DNA of 64,000 bases from Motacilla alba alba. Its lineage: Eukaryota; Chordata; Aves; Passeriformes; Motacillidae. The position numbers and the translations under genes were made by a program. Position 1 is the stretch's first letter. Each line of letters opens with the position of its first letter. Below, in pieces: positions 23,164 to 36,765 of the stretch. The notes under the pieces are model-generated. The model had not been told where the DNA came from. It made no database searches and saw nothing but the letters and a program-made list of their open reading frames with translations. The stretch covers positions 41,860,473 through 41,924,472 of the forward strand of contig NC_052046.1 of NCBI RefSeq assembly GCF_015832195.1, written 5' to 3'.

Positions 23164-24789
23164 AGCAAATACCATCACACCGTTTAATTCATTGGCTATT
23201 CTCACCCAAAATGAAACCCCTTTGAGGAACACACTGGACTTTTTCATACTCCTGCATTACCTACCATGTGCACCTAGGGTCTTAAGAAAAGCATCCCACA
23301 GATGGGTTTACCTATGCCTAAGGCAGGAACAACCCAAACTGTTACATTATCCCTTTTGGGTCTGTATGTATGGCACAGCCCCACACATGTGGAAATCCCT
23401 GGGCCACAGCAAAAACTCAGACAGTTCCATGCAACAATGGCCTGCTTATCCCACTTGGAAGTAGTAATTGCAACTCCTGCCTTTAGAAGTGCAGAAAGAT
23501 GCTTTCAAGTGAACTTCATTACAGTTTTGGCTGTAGAATTAATGATAATAGAGCTGTTCTTGCAAGAAAAACCTGTAATTGCTTGAAAGTCCAAAAAGGG
23601 ATTTTGTCTGCAATCGGCCATTCCTGCATAGCATGCTGCATGTTGGAGGCTGACTGATCTTGAGAACAAGAGATTTGTAAAGTGAACAGTCATGAAACTG
23701 AAAGTTATCTCATTAGTCATGTGACCAATAGCAATAAATAATTACCAAGTTACATGAAAATCAGAATAATTTATAATTAATTGAAACAAGGACTTCAGTG
23801 ACATTTAGAGCCCAGTGAAGGTATATTTTATCAGCTGGAATCCCCAGACATGAATTTATGCTCTCTGGTTAATTTCCATTTGTATAACTTGTTTTGCACC
23901 TACACTTAAGTTTACGTGTTTTTTCTTCACGCCTTTTCTTGACCTAAGATTATTTAAACATTGAGAACACAAGAATATTTGCTGTCTTCTAAGTTCAAAA
24001 CTCTCAGCCAAACAAGAAACACTATGGTCAGCGTGCAACCAGGACAGCTTCAAAGGGGAAAGGGAAAACAGTGAAAATAGGATTTTCTGCTCACTAACCA
24101 TATCACATGATCGAATTCTTAAAGTACTCAGTGCTTATGATTAGAATTTTGCTTTCAATAGAACTCAAATTATGTTTCTCATGCCTAACTTTTTTTTTTT
24201 TTAATCACTTAGTACTGTAGACCTGGCCTTGGGCTCTGGCTTTCATAATTCTGAGGAAGAAGAGGATGAAGAGGAGAGTCAGTTCACAGTGGCTAATTTA
24301 TGGAAAATTTTGAGTGGACATGATTTTTTAATTCAGCTTAGCAGGAGTATCATATGACTTGGGCTGTACCTTCACTAAAAGCGGCCAAAATCAGCAAGAA
24401 TATAATAGTTGCAGAGTTCTGGGCAGAAAAATCAAAGTGCAAAAGTCAGAAGGCCAAGGCATCCATTCTGCACAGTGCAACATAGCACTGTCCAGGATCT
24501 GCTCAGGATAGTTGTTTTGTGGATTATTTGCTCTGAACAATAATCTTCTGTTCAGGATCACTACAGTGGCTCATTCCATATTCCTGAATAATCTTGAGTT
24601 TACCTAAGCACATAGCTGTGCTAGAATAGGATCTGAGCTGTAGGATACAATCAAGACTGTGAACATAATTAATTAAATATCATTGATATTTACCACTTCA
24701 GTTTTCAGTCTAAATTTTTACCTGCTGTTATCACTTGTTTCTTGGATGGCTGGTCAAACTCCAGAATGCTGTTGCGCTTTATAAAACTA

Positions 24790-24815
24790 AAACAACAACA
24801 ACAACAACAAAAACA
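24790..24815. repeat. (CAA)n microsatellite
   Basis: A short CAA run of five to six units flanked by A-rich sequence. Confidence 0.9.
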
Positions 24816-27800
24816 AAATATAGATATAATTCTTGCTTTAATGATCTAATAAAATAGGACTGAACAGCGTAGTGGAAAACCTATCTATGGAAAAAGAAAA
24901 TACAGAAGGTAGAAGTTAGTATAGCAACAAAACCCCGTGAATATCTGACAAAGCCCTAGTAACTGTTGTTCATCCTGAAATAATATTAAAAAAAAACAAA
25001 ACAGGAAGGAAGCCAAAGAGACTGAGTTTCCCCAGAGCAAATTCCATGTGAAAACTCTTAGTTCAGCTCCTGTATTCCTGTTCTCAAGTTTCCACTCATT
25101 TAATGGTATTTTATGTTCCAACTTCCCTAGAAAAGCAAAAAAAAATGGCACAACGTTAACAAAAGCACTGGAGCCAGTCAACACTAGTGTGAGATATTTA
25201 CACTCTTCATGCCATAGAGAAGCATGAGAACCAACTGGACAGGTTGAGGCACTGCCTGTAGTGGTGGTGGTGGTGCTCCCCATCAACCTTTGCCCTTGCT
25301 ACGCACATGAACCTTACTTTGGATGATGCAATCAGGAGACTTAGTTTGAGCTGTGTTACAGAAAAGTTCAAGCGAAACGCCACTCCAGGAGAGTATCAAA
25401 AGAGCATCTTTCCTGCCAGGTGCACCTCATTTGTGGCGAAATTTTCTTGGCCCCTTTGTTACAGCAGTATGAATGGCCAGCTCAGTGGGCAAGCTTTCCA
25501 GCAGAGGCATGCACTATATCATTTCCTGGATCACAAAAGTTTTGGGATAATTTAGTTGCTAAATTTGCAGGACCAGGGAATCAACTCCCAGGCATTCACA
25601 CTCATAAAAAAGAGTTCTCAGTTTTACAGAACTCAACTTACATCACCGTGTTTAACTCAGAACCTAGCACCTCCCACTCAAAACAATGGAGATTCTTCCT
25701 TCCTCCCCCATTCTCAGGAGAAGAAAAGGCGATACTATAATGGCCAGGATTTTTAAAATCTGGATGTCAATGTATCTCTGGGTTATTGTTTTTATTGCAA
25801 TTGCTTGGTAGGAGAGAAGATACTGTTTCCCAAAATAAGACTTAGTGAGGAATGGAACACCTGTAATACCAGGGAATTAATACTGAAGTGATAAATTATT
25901 TTATTTGTTTTTTCCGTATTTTCATTCTGTTTATTCCATATCCACACTATAAAAAGGAAAAAAACAGAGATTATTCATATGAATAAGGTTATGAGCCAAT
26001 ATACCAGATTACTTGTACAAAATACATTTCCGGGTGTGAAGCAGTGTAATTTAGTTTTTCAGTCTACTTTCAGATCAGCTAATCAGCAGCCCATTTAAAT
26101 TCACCATTTTAAAAGAGACTTCTAGCATACGTGGTGATGCATTCCTGCTATCTCCTAGACAGCTCTGAGATGTCAGAAATTCTTGTTAGGCTTTGTCCTT
26201 GATAAATTGTTCACTGGTGATGAACCTCTCTTGAACTTATCAAAAACATCTTTTCCTGGCCCATAGCAGGAAATTCTGTGGCCTAACCAAGGAAGTGGAC
26301 AAGAGATAACCCTGAAAGCCTCGGAACTGAACTTGCCTGAATCATAGCCCAAATGGAATAATATTATTGTTCCTGAAATTTTGAGGAAAATTACTGGTTT
26401 GGATTGAGGCCAGGATGGAGACTGACTGATGACTGAAGCCAAGAAACTTACAACGCTATGAACAGTCCCAAGTGAGGCCCTTTGAGCTCCCCTGGGCTGC
26501 AGTGCCTCCACCAGCATCTTGAGCTTGGTCTCTCAGAGCTCACCAATTCACAGGTTTGAGAACTCAGAACAGTAAGTGCAAACTGAGAACAGGGCCTGTA
26601 TGTACCAGGGGTACCCAGCTCCTTGAGGCTCAACCCTTCACCCACAGAGATGCAAACACACTTGTTGTCAATTTGAGCAGGTACCTTTTATACATCCATA
26701 TACACATCTGTGTTTGTGTGTGTCTGAATTCATTTAAATATCTCCTATAAAGTATAGCATGCGTCTGCCATCTTGAATCTATTATCAAGTCACTGCTGTA
26801 ATTGTAGTAAACCCTATTGCTTCTCTTTCTAAATGTTCAATTTGTCAATGATCTTGCACTGCCAAATCTTTTATACATAAACCATTGACCAAGGGTCTGG
26901 GACTAAGACTGTGCTCAGCTGCCCCAAGGCTCCATCAGGAGTTTAGAAAGCAAGGAGGTCCTCAATGTACTTCATTGCTCAGAAGGGGAGTCTCCCTTAC
27001 CCTTTTGTATCCTTATAATTTTGCATCCTCAGACTATGTGTGAATCATTCGAAACTGATTCTAATCCAATTATGCTTCATAATGCAATTTTTCCATGTAT
27101 GCTTCATCTATATGCTAAGTCATAAAGTGAACCTTGCCACCAAACTTTTTTTAAGTCATGCTTTTAAAAATTTATATTGAACACGCTTTCCCCAATACCC
27201 TCAATCCTCAATGGTGATTCTTTAAATGACCTAAATAAGTCATTTGTGACATCATTGAAAGAAAAAAGCTTGTTAAAAATGGAGATATAACTGTTTCTTC
27301 ATGCCACTCATATTTCATATATCCTGGCTACTGAAATATGAGATAAGACAGAAAAATTAAATGGAGGAAAAGGCAGTTACAAAATTGAAAGACACAGCAT
27401 GAAGCTCAGAAACATCAACTTACAGCCTGAAGCAAACCTGGTCTCAAACAATTCCTAATACCTCCAATACTGCCCAGTGCTACAGCCAGGGTTCTGGGCA
27501 GACTCACAGATCTTCTGAAAGAAGACAAAAAGAGCCTGGCTGTTTCTCCCAGTTAAGAGAAGGCTTGAAGGTGCTTGATTACTTTCTGTAAAAAACATCA
27601 GATTACAAAATCCTGTGTTGGGTAAGGAAGTTTTTTAACTGAAATCTGATGTTGGTCTGAGAAAAAATGGATGCAGATTTGCTATCAATAAGTTTGGAAC
27701 AGACATCTGGGAAGGTCACTGGAGCAGCGAGGTTCCAGCAGTTCCTGCCCCCAGAACTGACAGAGAGAGGCTGCCAGTCTGGCTTTTGAGAGAAGCAGAG

Positions 27801-29489
27801 CTGAATTTTTCAGAGGGCAGTTTGATGAGGTGCCAGAAGGAATGAGGCCTCCTAAGCCAGGAACCAGTGCCAGTCTGGGTTCTTTACCTCAAAGCTTATC
27901 AGCAAAGGCATCTCTTGACTATAAATCATTTGCTTGGCACTCCAATATATGGCAATTTCTATATTCAGAATACGTTACTTAAAGTGGAGGTGAGACACTG
28001 CTTCCTTGCTCATTTTGAGCACTTGAAATAGCATGTTTTTTCCAGGAATTATTAACTGGAAATGACACATACAAGAGATTTTCACACATGGTTTGTCTTA
28101 GGTTGAATTGTTAATACCAGCCTGAAATGCAGACCTCTAACCACTTTTACTGCCTGCAGTGTGTCCAGCTACTGTGATCAGCCATGAGGCAATGCTGGCA
28201 GCTGACATCAATAAAGGTCAGGCATATTTTCTGTCACAGAGATGTGCTTATCCTTATGTCTTCACTGTTATTTTGCAAATCTTTGTCAGAGTAGCTACAG
28301 AACTCATACCATCAATCTGTAAGGGAAAACAAACAGAAGAGCATGACAGAATTTCTCTGATGTAAGCTTGAAACCTGCCTGGGTTAAAGGACTGCATTTT
28401 TTTCAACATTGTGAGTGAAGAAGTGTTTGCCCCTGTGTGCATGGCACAACTCTGTATTTTCAGTGTTAAGAAAGGAAAGTGACACTGATCGGTGTGTAGC
28501 CAAAGTCTGCCTCTCTTCTCTGCAGCAATGTGAGCACAACAGAGTACAGCTCATCTCGCACTCCCTTTCATGGTGCAGGTTTCTCGAGCTTTCCAAAAAA
28601 ACTTTGCCTTTAAAAACTTCTTCTCACAGGTGATGTGTGAGGACTGCATGTCCTCAGGATGGCAGTATGAATCTGAGAGGAAAACTGAGTCCTTAGAGTA
28701 CCAGATAGCTTCACTCAGGAATTGTGCTTACTTCAGGCAGGCACTAGATCCTGGGTCCTTAGGCTGTGCCAGCTGAAGGTCTGATCTTGGAGAAACAGCA
28801 ACTTGGAAACCACTTGGAGAAGTCCAAGTTTCTTTCTCAGTCTGACTGCTTGTGACCTCAACACTTTTCACTTCCTCAGGCATTGTGTCCTTTCTGCCAG
28901 ACCTGGCTGAGTAATCATAGTTATTTTCTCATGTCAAAAGATAGGAGGAAAAATGTTAATTTTCTACTTACAAACTAGCTCTCCTTAACTTGCTCTTCCT
29001 AATAGACCTGTAATGTGTAATAAGAAACTTACTGGCTAAGAAGACTTACATTGGAAACCTCCTTCCTCATACTCATGAAAGGGTTTGCATGAACCTGAGT
29101 GAGAACCAGGCGAGCAGGACAGATGAAGGTAGACCTTTATGAAAAAAGTTTCCAAATTATTCTCAGAACCATGTGAAGAATATGTCAAAATTCATGAGAA
29201 AATAAAATAATATGATGAGTATAATATAGTTGTAGATGTAGAAAATAATAGAATAAGTTAGGAAGTAGCTATAAAGGATTAAGAGTCTGTTTTTTTATCT
29301 CAGGAGACTTGTCCAGGCAAGTCCCCAATAAGCTAAGGGAAGCAGCTTGCAGAGATTGGGAAACCTGCTGTCATACACATACCACACATAGCCTGACTAC
29401 ATTCACATGTGATGGGGGGAAAGTGGCACAGGGTTTCAGAAATTTTAACTAAAGTAAAGAGTCAGCCATTAGTGGCACACCTGGTTACC

Positions 29490-30008
29490 GATAGCCAGGA
29501 GAGATGACATATCTGATGGTGATCCATTCAGACCTGTGGTCTGTTTCTGGGAAATCCCTTAACATGCAAAGGATTACCAGTAAGGAACTGTTTAGCTTGT
29601 ATATCTTCCCGGACCGGATTTTGTGTATTGCAAGCGCGGCTCTCAAGCTCTGTCTAGCAGGAGACAAGAAACCGATGAATTATTCCCGAGACATCGAGAA
29701 CTGGACCATCTTCCATCTGATAGCTTTATCCTGAGACCGGAGAAGCTTTTGGGACTCACTTGATTAAGAAAAGGACAAAGGACATCCTGGCCTGCGGCGA
29801 GAAAAAGAGTATAAGAACTGGACTCGGACACGGCTATGGTGTGCCACTACCACTCTGATGCAGGCAGGGGCTCAGAGCTGTGTATGTGTGTCACCCAGAG
29901 CCTAGTCCCGGGCTAGACTCTGTCCAATTCGTGGCTGACCCAGATTTTATCATTCGAACGCAAAATAAATTTTATACTTTGTTATTTTATCATAATTTGG
30001 CTCTCACA
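29490..30008 (+). mobile_element. LTR, probably solo, plus strand
   Basis: Retroviral LTR architecture is visible on plus. There is a TATA box, TATAAGA at 29810-29816. AATAAA follows at 29964-29969, just upstream of a T-rich tract, and the element ends TTTGGCTCTCACA with the terminal CA at 30007-30008. CpG density (for example around 29600-29645, 29680-29700 and 29745-29830) is higher than in neighbouring DNA, suggesting a younger insertion. No primer-binding site or gag follows, so it is probably solo. The left boundary is not resolved, and the family (class I or II) is not recognised. Confidence 0.65.
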
Positions 30009-32162
30009 AATTATTGATTCGATTTAATTGGCAACTACGTTTGTAATAACCAGGAGCAAAATCTCCAGCTTGCAAGATCAAAGTCACCACTACCAGACAT
30101 TTCCACCCCAAGCAGAATTAATGCAACTAGAAAGTGCAGGGCAAAGGCTGACACCAAGGAATTGGTGTCAATTTTTTCCACTTTATTCTTTTTGCAGCTC
30201 TGAAGCAATCAGAGTTTCTCCCACCATCTGGAATCATGGAAAAAAAATTAGAAAATTTCCAGACTCAAATAACAGCAATAGTCCTTAGGTGCTCCTTTCA
30301 GATCTATGCTGATTTCCATGGCATTTAATTGGTAAATTAATTGATAAATTACCATTTAATTGGTAAATATCCTCTTGACTAAATCAGCAATCACACTATC
30401 AAATATAGACCTTAGCAATATAATTTCCCAATTCTAAGATTGATTATTCTGTTTGAATATTTCAAGACAGAACCAGCAGATTATAATTAAGAGGAAAAAA
30501 AATAGTGAAGTTCCAATTTTCCTTTTTCTAGGGAAAAAATGGGGGGAAAACTGAAATAGGAAACTCATCACTCATCTGAGACTAGAATGTTACCCTTCTG
30601 AGGACTTTCCATATGTGAAAGTAAGGGATTTGATAAAGGAAAGCAGTGGTATTTTCATTCAGAAAATGAAATGCAAAAGTTCCAACTTCTTACTGCTCCA
30701 AGTTATCTACAGCAGCAGTATTTGATTGATTATGTTACGGTAACAAAAGGTTTTTGCAAAAGTACTAGGAAAAAAATAATGTTCATATAGATAGAGACAA
30801 AGAAATCCCACCTGGAATGTATGTAGCATTTAATAGTCAATGCTTTAGAAGGAGAAACAAAAAATTAATATTCTTATGGGAAGATTCTATTTTTCTAGAA
30901 GAAACGTGTAAGAGGTCCTATGTAAAGGGACAATCATCTGAGGAAGGCTGGAGTACTGTTGTGTGATTGAAGGTTTTGGTTTAAACTTTGCACGGCTGTT
31001 TTAAAACAGAACAATATTGCAAAATTGACTTGGCTTATCATTTTCAATGGTATTCACATTAAAAAAGGAGCTGTACTGCAGGTTTTGTGCCAGACTATGG
31101 GTAGTTTAAACAACATGTATTTCTCATTCCTAAGAGACTCATACTATTTCCTGTTTTCTCTGAAGGACTGTGCAGCTTGCAGTTCTACCCTAAGTATCAA
31201 TATGGAAAATCCCAGATATCGTGCCATTTTCTATCCAGGTTCTTTTCTTATAACTAGAGAGAGAATCTAAATATTTATTCGAAGTTGGAACATGAGCACA
31301 AAAGTAGATCCAGTAACACAAGCAGGCAAACAGCTACCAAACCTCACACAACTTATTACTTCTTTTTTTTTGCTTATTGCCAGGAAGTGGTATTTGTATG
31401 CAAACGGAGGGTTTTAATCAGCCTCGTTTGCTACCTGTAATTTACAGTCTCTAAAACTACACTCATTTCTATGCAAGTGTAACTCACACAACAAGATTCA
31501 TGAATACCTGCCAGAGTACCTTCTTCTCCTTTTGTATTTGGGACAAAAGTACTGATAGCCCTCACTCAGGCTATAAAGGCACTTCCTCTGCAAGGGGTGA
31601 GCAGACCAAGATTTATTGAGAGTAAGAGAAAACACTATCTCCTGGTGTAGGCAACTTGACTAACAGTGTTATGTTCTGCTGCAGTTAATCACGGCAATTC
31701 ACGCAAATATGAGAAGGAGCTGTTTTGGCCTAACTCTGAATTTTGGGGAACATGTCTGTGTTGCTCTTCATACACATAGATCTAGTACAAGAGTTTCTTC
31801 AAGACTGAACAGGTAAACCTTCTTATGAGCGCTCTGTGTTTCACTACACATTTCAGTTTCTTCTTTACCTACTGTGATATGACAAGAGGGTCTCTGACTG
31901 ACTTGTGCTCAAAGAGAAAAAGCCCAGGTGTAAAAACAGTCTGTAGGGGTAAAAGGAATGACACAACAAAATGAAAATGTCAAATCAATTTTTTTTGGCA
32001 GACATACTGAAATAGTGCCCTAATAGAAATTATGGCCAGCTGAAAAACATATCCCAGAGTTAGAACAGCTGGAAACATCTATAAAAATGGACTATATATT
32101 ATTGATAGAAGTCCAGATAATGGTGGACAATAACTCAGGAAGGACCAAATTTTAAAACAAAT
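30009..32162. other. Intergenic, no gene seen
   Basis: AT-rich DNA with no supported gene. A 15-bp direct repeat ATTTAATTGGTAAAT occurs at 30323-30337 and 30354-30368. No other structure is recognised. Confidence 0.5.
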
Positions 32163-32238
32163 ACCAAGGTGATTGTTGATCATCATTACTCTCTGAAGAC
32201 ACCAAGGCGATTGTTGATCATCATTACTCTCTGAAGAC
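32163..32238. repeat. 38-bp tandem duplication
   Basis: Two head-to-tail copies, 32163-32200 and 32201-32238, differ by one T/C transition (ACCAAGGTGATTG versus ACCAAGGCGATTG). This is a recent local duplication in non-coding DNA. Confidence 0.95.
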
Positions 32239-32984
32239 AGCCTGCTCCTGCATGACAAAAATTCCCACAAGAATGCCAACATCTAAAATTCTTCAATTTC
32301 CTAATATTCAGTCCAACATGTAGCATCTCTTGAACATCTCAACCATGCTCTTCCAAAAACCATAATGTATGAGAAAAAGTTCAAACCAGCATTACAGTCC
32401 TAAACAGGATTATCTTTTTTTTTTGCTTTTGGTTTTTTTTTTTTTTTTCCAGGGTTTCTTCCTCTGAAAGACAAGCATTAAAATAGGTGGTGACATTTGT
32501 GCTTTTAAGAGGCAGATAGTGAAACAGTTTGCAAAGAGTACCATCTCTTCTAGAAAGCACCAGTTTTATACAAGTAAGTATACAAGTATACAATACTTTA
32601 TGCTGTATACAATCTGCAACCTTCTCAGTTTCCTAAAAACTCAGTTCTCTAACACAGGAATCCTTGGTCTGAAATTATTGTGTTGTCTGAGAGCTTGTTA
32701 TTTCAAAAGTCTAAAATATAGAGTCTAAATATAGTCTAAAATACACCTGATCTCCTTAACTTTTCTTGCTGGAAGAATAATACTCTCAGTGATGTGATCT
32801 ACAGAGAGAAGGTGGAGAATCATGAATCCCTGACTTAAAGATATGCTCTGGAGTTGTTTCCCAGCTGACTTCCTACAAGATCTGACCATGGATTCAAAGT
32901 TATGGTTCTGAGCTATTGTGCAGAAGAACACAGGTCAGTTTAGCTAGCTGCAAACTGCCAGACAGCCATTAGACTCATGCAACA

Positions 32985-33445
32985 CAAGACCCCAAACACA
33001 AGAAAGAATCAGGCCTGTTGGAATGAGACTAGCAGAGACACAAAGATTATCAAAGGGACAGGGCACCTTCTCTATGAAAACAGGCTGAGAGGGTTGCATT
33101 TCTTAGGCCTGGAGAAGAGACTTCTCCAGAGAGATCTTTCAGAATTTTCTAGTACATAAAAGGGCCCTATAGGAAATCTGGAGAGGGATTTTTACAACAG
33201 CATTCAGTGACAGGACAAAGGAGGATGGCTTCAAATTTACATAGTAAGTCTACATATTATATAGTAAATTTACATTTACATAGTAAATTTGGATAGTAAG
33301 TTTAGATTAGATATGGGGAAGAAATTCTTTACTATGAGGGTGGTGAGGCACTGGAACAGGTTGCCCAGACAGCATCTGCTCCAGGGTTGTGAGCAGATAC
33401 CAGTCCTGACTGTGACACTGGATCTGCCCAGAGGTGTTTGTGACA
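32985..33445 (+). mobile_element. CR1 LINE 3' fragment, plus strand
   Basis: This is the 3' part of a CR1 on plus. The GGCCTGGAGAAGAGACTTCT phrase near 33105, AGAAATTCTTTACTATGAGG near 33321 and GGCACTGGAACAGGTTGCCC near 33347 are hallmark CR1 ORF2-end motifs in the correct order. Its 3' UTR is lost after about 33445. An AT-rich internal expansion at 33235-33303 interrupts the element. Confidence 0.85.
33235..33303. repeat. ATAGTAA-unit expansion inside the CR1
   Basis: Four imperfect copies of a unit containing ATAGTAA (within about 33237-33300, spacing roughly 17-20 bp) sit where an ordinary CR1 has a single AAATTTAGATTAGAT-like phrase. They probably arose by slippage within the element. 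Confidence 0.7.
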
Positions 33446-35464
33446 CATATTGTGCCTATGCCTGGTTTTAAACCCATGGTTTCCAGGCTTTAGTTGTCTC
33501 CCATTTATGGAGCACAGTGCAGTTGCTGCCAGAAGAAGGTGTTTTTCATCTCATCTTCTGTACAGCAAGATAGGAATGTGGTCTAGCAAGGTGCTAAGCC
33601 CCCAGGTTGGGAGCAAAAAATATACCATAATTCTGTCACGGCAAGCACCAGCCATGGGAGTGAAAACTGCTAACTTTCAAGTTAGTATATTGGCAGATGG
33701 CTTACCCAGGTCTATAATGCCAATGTGAATACTGTAGATATTGTATATTTTTAAAAAGGTATCAGAATTTCAGTCATGTCTGGCTGACTGCTGTGTTCAC
33801 ACCTAATGTTAAACAGCACATTGGCAGTGGGAATACAAGAACAGTGGCAATTAGTTTATATCAATAGCTACTTGTTTTCACTTCTTTTGCTATAAGAATC
33901 TCAGGATGCAGAGAGTCATATTGTGCTGAATGTGCATTTTCAATGATCTAAGAGTTTTACTGCATGCCTAGTTTGTGCAAGAATTTGTTACAGTTTTCTC
34001 TTATGCTGAGATATTTCTGTGAAAATACTGCTGTATAGCCATTGATAGAGAAATACTCTAACAGACTAATGAAATGAACAAGTGTTTAACATTTGAGCCA
34101 AATATCCCATCTTCCCCCTGAATACCGTTAGTAGAATAAATGTAGCTATTATTAGAGTGAAGAGTCTATCTTGTAGTCAGTGTTAGGCTCAGGTAAAATA
34201 CTGCTTCACCAGTAAACTCCTCTCCTCTATTTGCCACTTCCTCTTGCATTCTGTGGTGCTACATCCAACACACCAACCAATTTTGGAAACATGTCTTCTA
34301 AGAACTGATCTCTTGTCTTAACACAGGCAGCTCACAACTATTTGTTGCTTGAAGCAAATTTTCAGTTTACCAAGCACAGCTTGTAGAAAAGTTTGTGGTT
34401 TATTCCAGTCTTTGATTTGCTGATTGGTTGTGTTTATCATAAACCACAAGTGGTTGTGAACTGCCATGCACTGAAGATCTTAATTTCTATTACTACAGCA
34501 TCCAAATAACAGTGCAGCTTCAAAAGCCCCCTGTAAGGTGTAATCCACAGTCTAAGGCATTTCTACTCTATTGCTGAAGAAAATGTAGCCATAAAGGTTT
34601 AATGGGTTTAGGTAAAGTCTGACCACTGTAGAGGAAAGTAAATGATATTTTTACATACTTCTATATATAAGTGTGTTCATGTTCAACAATATTTCTGATT
34701 CAGCCTTCCATTTGGTATAATTTCATTCACTGATCTATGGACTCCCACGTAAGGAAAAGTACAGTTCCACCAAAGGCACCCACAAGAGTTTTTTATATGC
34801 TGAAGGCCCACACAACATCGTTCTATAATCAACACCAGGTATTAAAAAAAAATCAGAATCCAGAAAGAAACAGGGAAAAGGCAGTACCTAGTACCAAGGG
34901 AAATTGTACCAGCATAATCAACATTCATCTTCAGTAAGGAGTGTGTAGGTGATGGAGAAGAAGTGCGAAAAGCTTTGTACAGCTTCCAGTGCCAGCTGAG
35001 CAGCTACATATAAATGTCACAATGTTTCTTTGCCTCTAAGACATTCTCCATTCAATGGAAGTGTAAAAGTATCTCTGCCGATTATGACAATGCAGATGTT
35101 TTGTATTGTATAGTTAACATTTTTAACAAGAGAATTGAGGTTTTGTGTAACAACGGTAAAAACTGACAAACATGCTGTCAAAAGCTTTTTTTTAAAAAAA
35201 AGGGTAGGGGTGTGGGGAAACCACTATTCACACCCAGAGCAGGTCCATCATATATGATGAAGAAGGTTAATGGTCTTTGAGAAAAAACCTCATCTCACAG
35301 TGACAGGCAGGGCTGCAATGTACTTCTGTACAGGGCCAAAGGAAAGGTCAGAAGTGTGGGCAGACCACACTTCTAATGGCAACTTACACAGGTAGATAGT
35401 GATAGGAGAAGGGGAAATGGTTTGGAACTTTAAAAATATATTTTTTTAAAAAGCATGCATGTGG
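33446..35464. other. Intergenic, no gene seen
   Basis: No gene is supported. An 11-bp perfect inverted repeat TTGTGGTTTAT / ATAAACCACAA (34393-34403 and 34439-34449) with a 35-base loop was noted. The poly-T/A patch at 35184-35201 is simple sequence. Confidence 0.5.
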
Positions 35465-35712
35465 GGAAATTTAGATTAGATGGTAGGAAGGAATTCTTTC
35501 AGAGAATAGGGTACTGGAACTCTAGTTCAGAGGATAGTGGAACTGGAACAGATTGTCCAGAAAAGTTGTGGATGCCCCATCCTGAGGCCAGGTTGGATGT
35601 AGCCCTGAGCACCTTAATCTAGTGGGTGGCATAGCTGCCCGTGGTGGACAGGGCTGCAACTGAATGATCTTTTAAGGTCCCTTCCAACCTGTGCCACTCT
35701 ATGGTTCCATTA
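35465..35712 (+). mobile_element. CR1 LINE 3' end, plus strand
   Basis: A short CR1 3' end, including the GAAATTTAGATTAGATGGTA phrase, the CCAGAAAAGTTGTGGATGCC phrase near 35549 and the AAGGTCCCTTCCAACCTGTG phrase near 35674. It terminates at the usual CTCTATGGTTCCATT-type 3' end near 35700. It is 5'-truncated. A local duplication of 'GGAACTCTAGTTCAGAGGATAGTGGAACTGGAACAG' character (about 35515-35550) is present. Confidence 0.9.
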
Positions 35713-36765
35713 TAATGCTGAGGCTAGCAAAGGTCAATTCCCAAATTTCAGCACTGCTCAATTTTGCAGGATTTTGTCATTAACAGTTTAATCATGCCTT
35801 GAATTTTCAATCTGTTTAAAGGCATTAAATATTTAAGTACCATTATTAATTCCATTTGCTACAGCTCCTCAAAGCATGATTTCAGGAGATAGTAAACATT
35901 TAACAGTGTTTTGCTGAATGGATGTCCTACATAGATTTTTAAAATACTGATAACTAATAGATAACCATGAAAAAAAGTAGTAGAAAGTTAATTTTTTTTT
36001 TTTTTTTACTTTGAAAATGCCAGTTTCACAAAGTCTTGTGAGATTTCTGAAGGGCATAATTTTAATGCTGTGCATTAGCCAGCGTGATGAACTGCTTGGC
36101 ACAATCACTGCTCAAATCTCAGCTTGGCACATGACAGCCATTTAAGATCTGGACCATAACATCTCTGAACAGGACACTGATTCCTGAGTCAAATGCAGGA
36201 ATTTAAGCATTTCCATCTAAATCTTTTACTTTTGATAAAGGTAGGCAGGCCTATAGAGCTCCCTTCTGGTGAATCCTGAGTAAGTAATCCCACTAAGTAC
36301 ATGGAGCTACTTGTGGAATTTTCTTTAATGATCACACTGAGCCTCAAGGCTCAACAGATCACTGTGCCACAAGTGCTAGATTTCAGGGACCTCTGTACAT
36401 GTGAAGGAACTGAACCAATAATGCTGATGAAGAAGATGTGAGTGTGTGCCATTGTTCACCAGGAGAAGTGAGAGAAGATGCTACTTTGCAGTCTGGACCT
36501 GTGTTTTTACGCAGGAAAACACCTCTGGCGTTGCTTGAAGAATCTGGAACCAGTGGTTTGCCAGAATGTCACCACAGCTCCACAAGTGTCTACAGACAAT
36601 AGCCACAGTTGCTGCTTAGAAATCACAGGCTGCATTAAAAGTTAAAATTAGAAACATCAGAGGAAAAAAGAAAATCATATATCCATGTTTTTTATGGCTC
36701 TTCTGCTTTGTTTGAAAGCTCCCCACCTCAGAAACCATGGCAGGAGCTTACTGTTGGCAGATCAT

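Larger units (their letters stand above)
22715..29485. other. Intergenic, no gene seen
   Basis: About 6.8 kb without a supported gene. It contains simple repeats at 23074-23163 (TTTA/TA), 24790-24815 (CAA) and 25258-25273 (TGG on plus). The segment about 26170-27130 has an LTR-like look (mixed GC, TATAAAG-type and AATCTATT-type phrases) but I could not place it in a family. Confidence 0.45.

Noticed and set aside
34393..34449. 11-bp inverted repeat as an RNA hairpin or transposon end
   Set aside because: The loop is 35 bases, there is no flanking duplication, and an 11-bp match is expected by chance in a window of this size.
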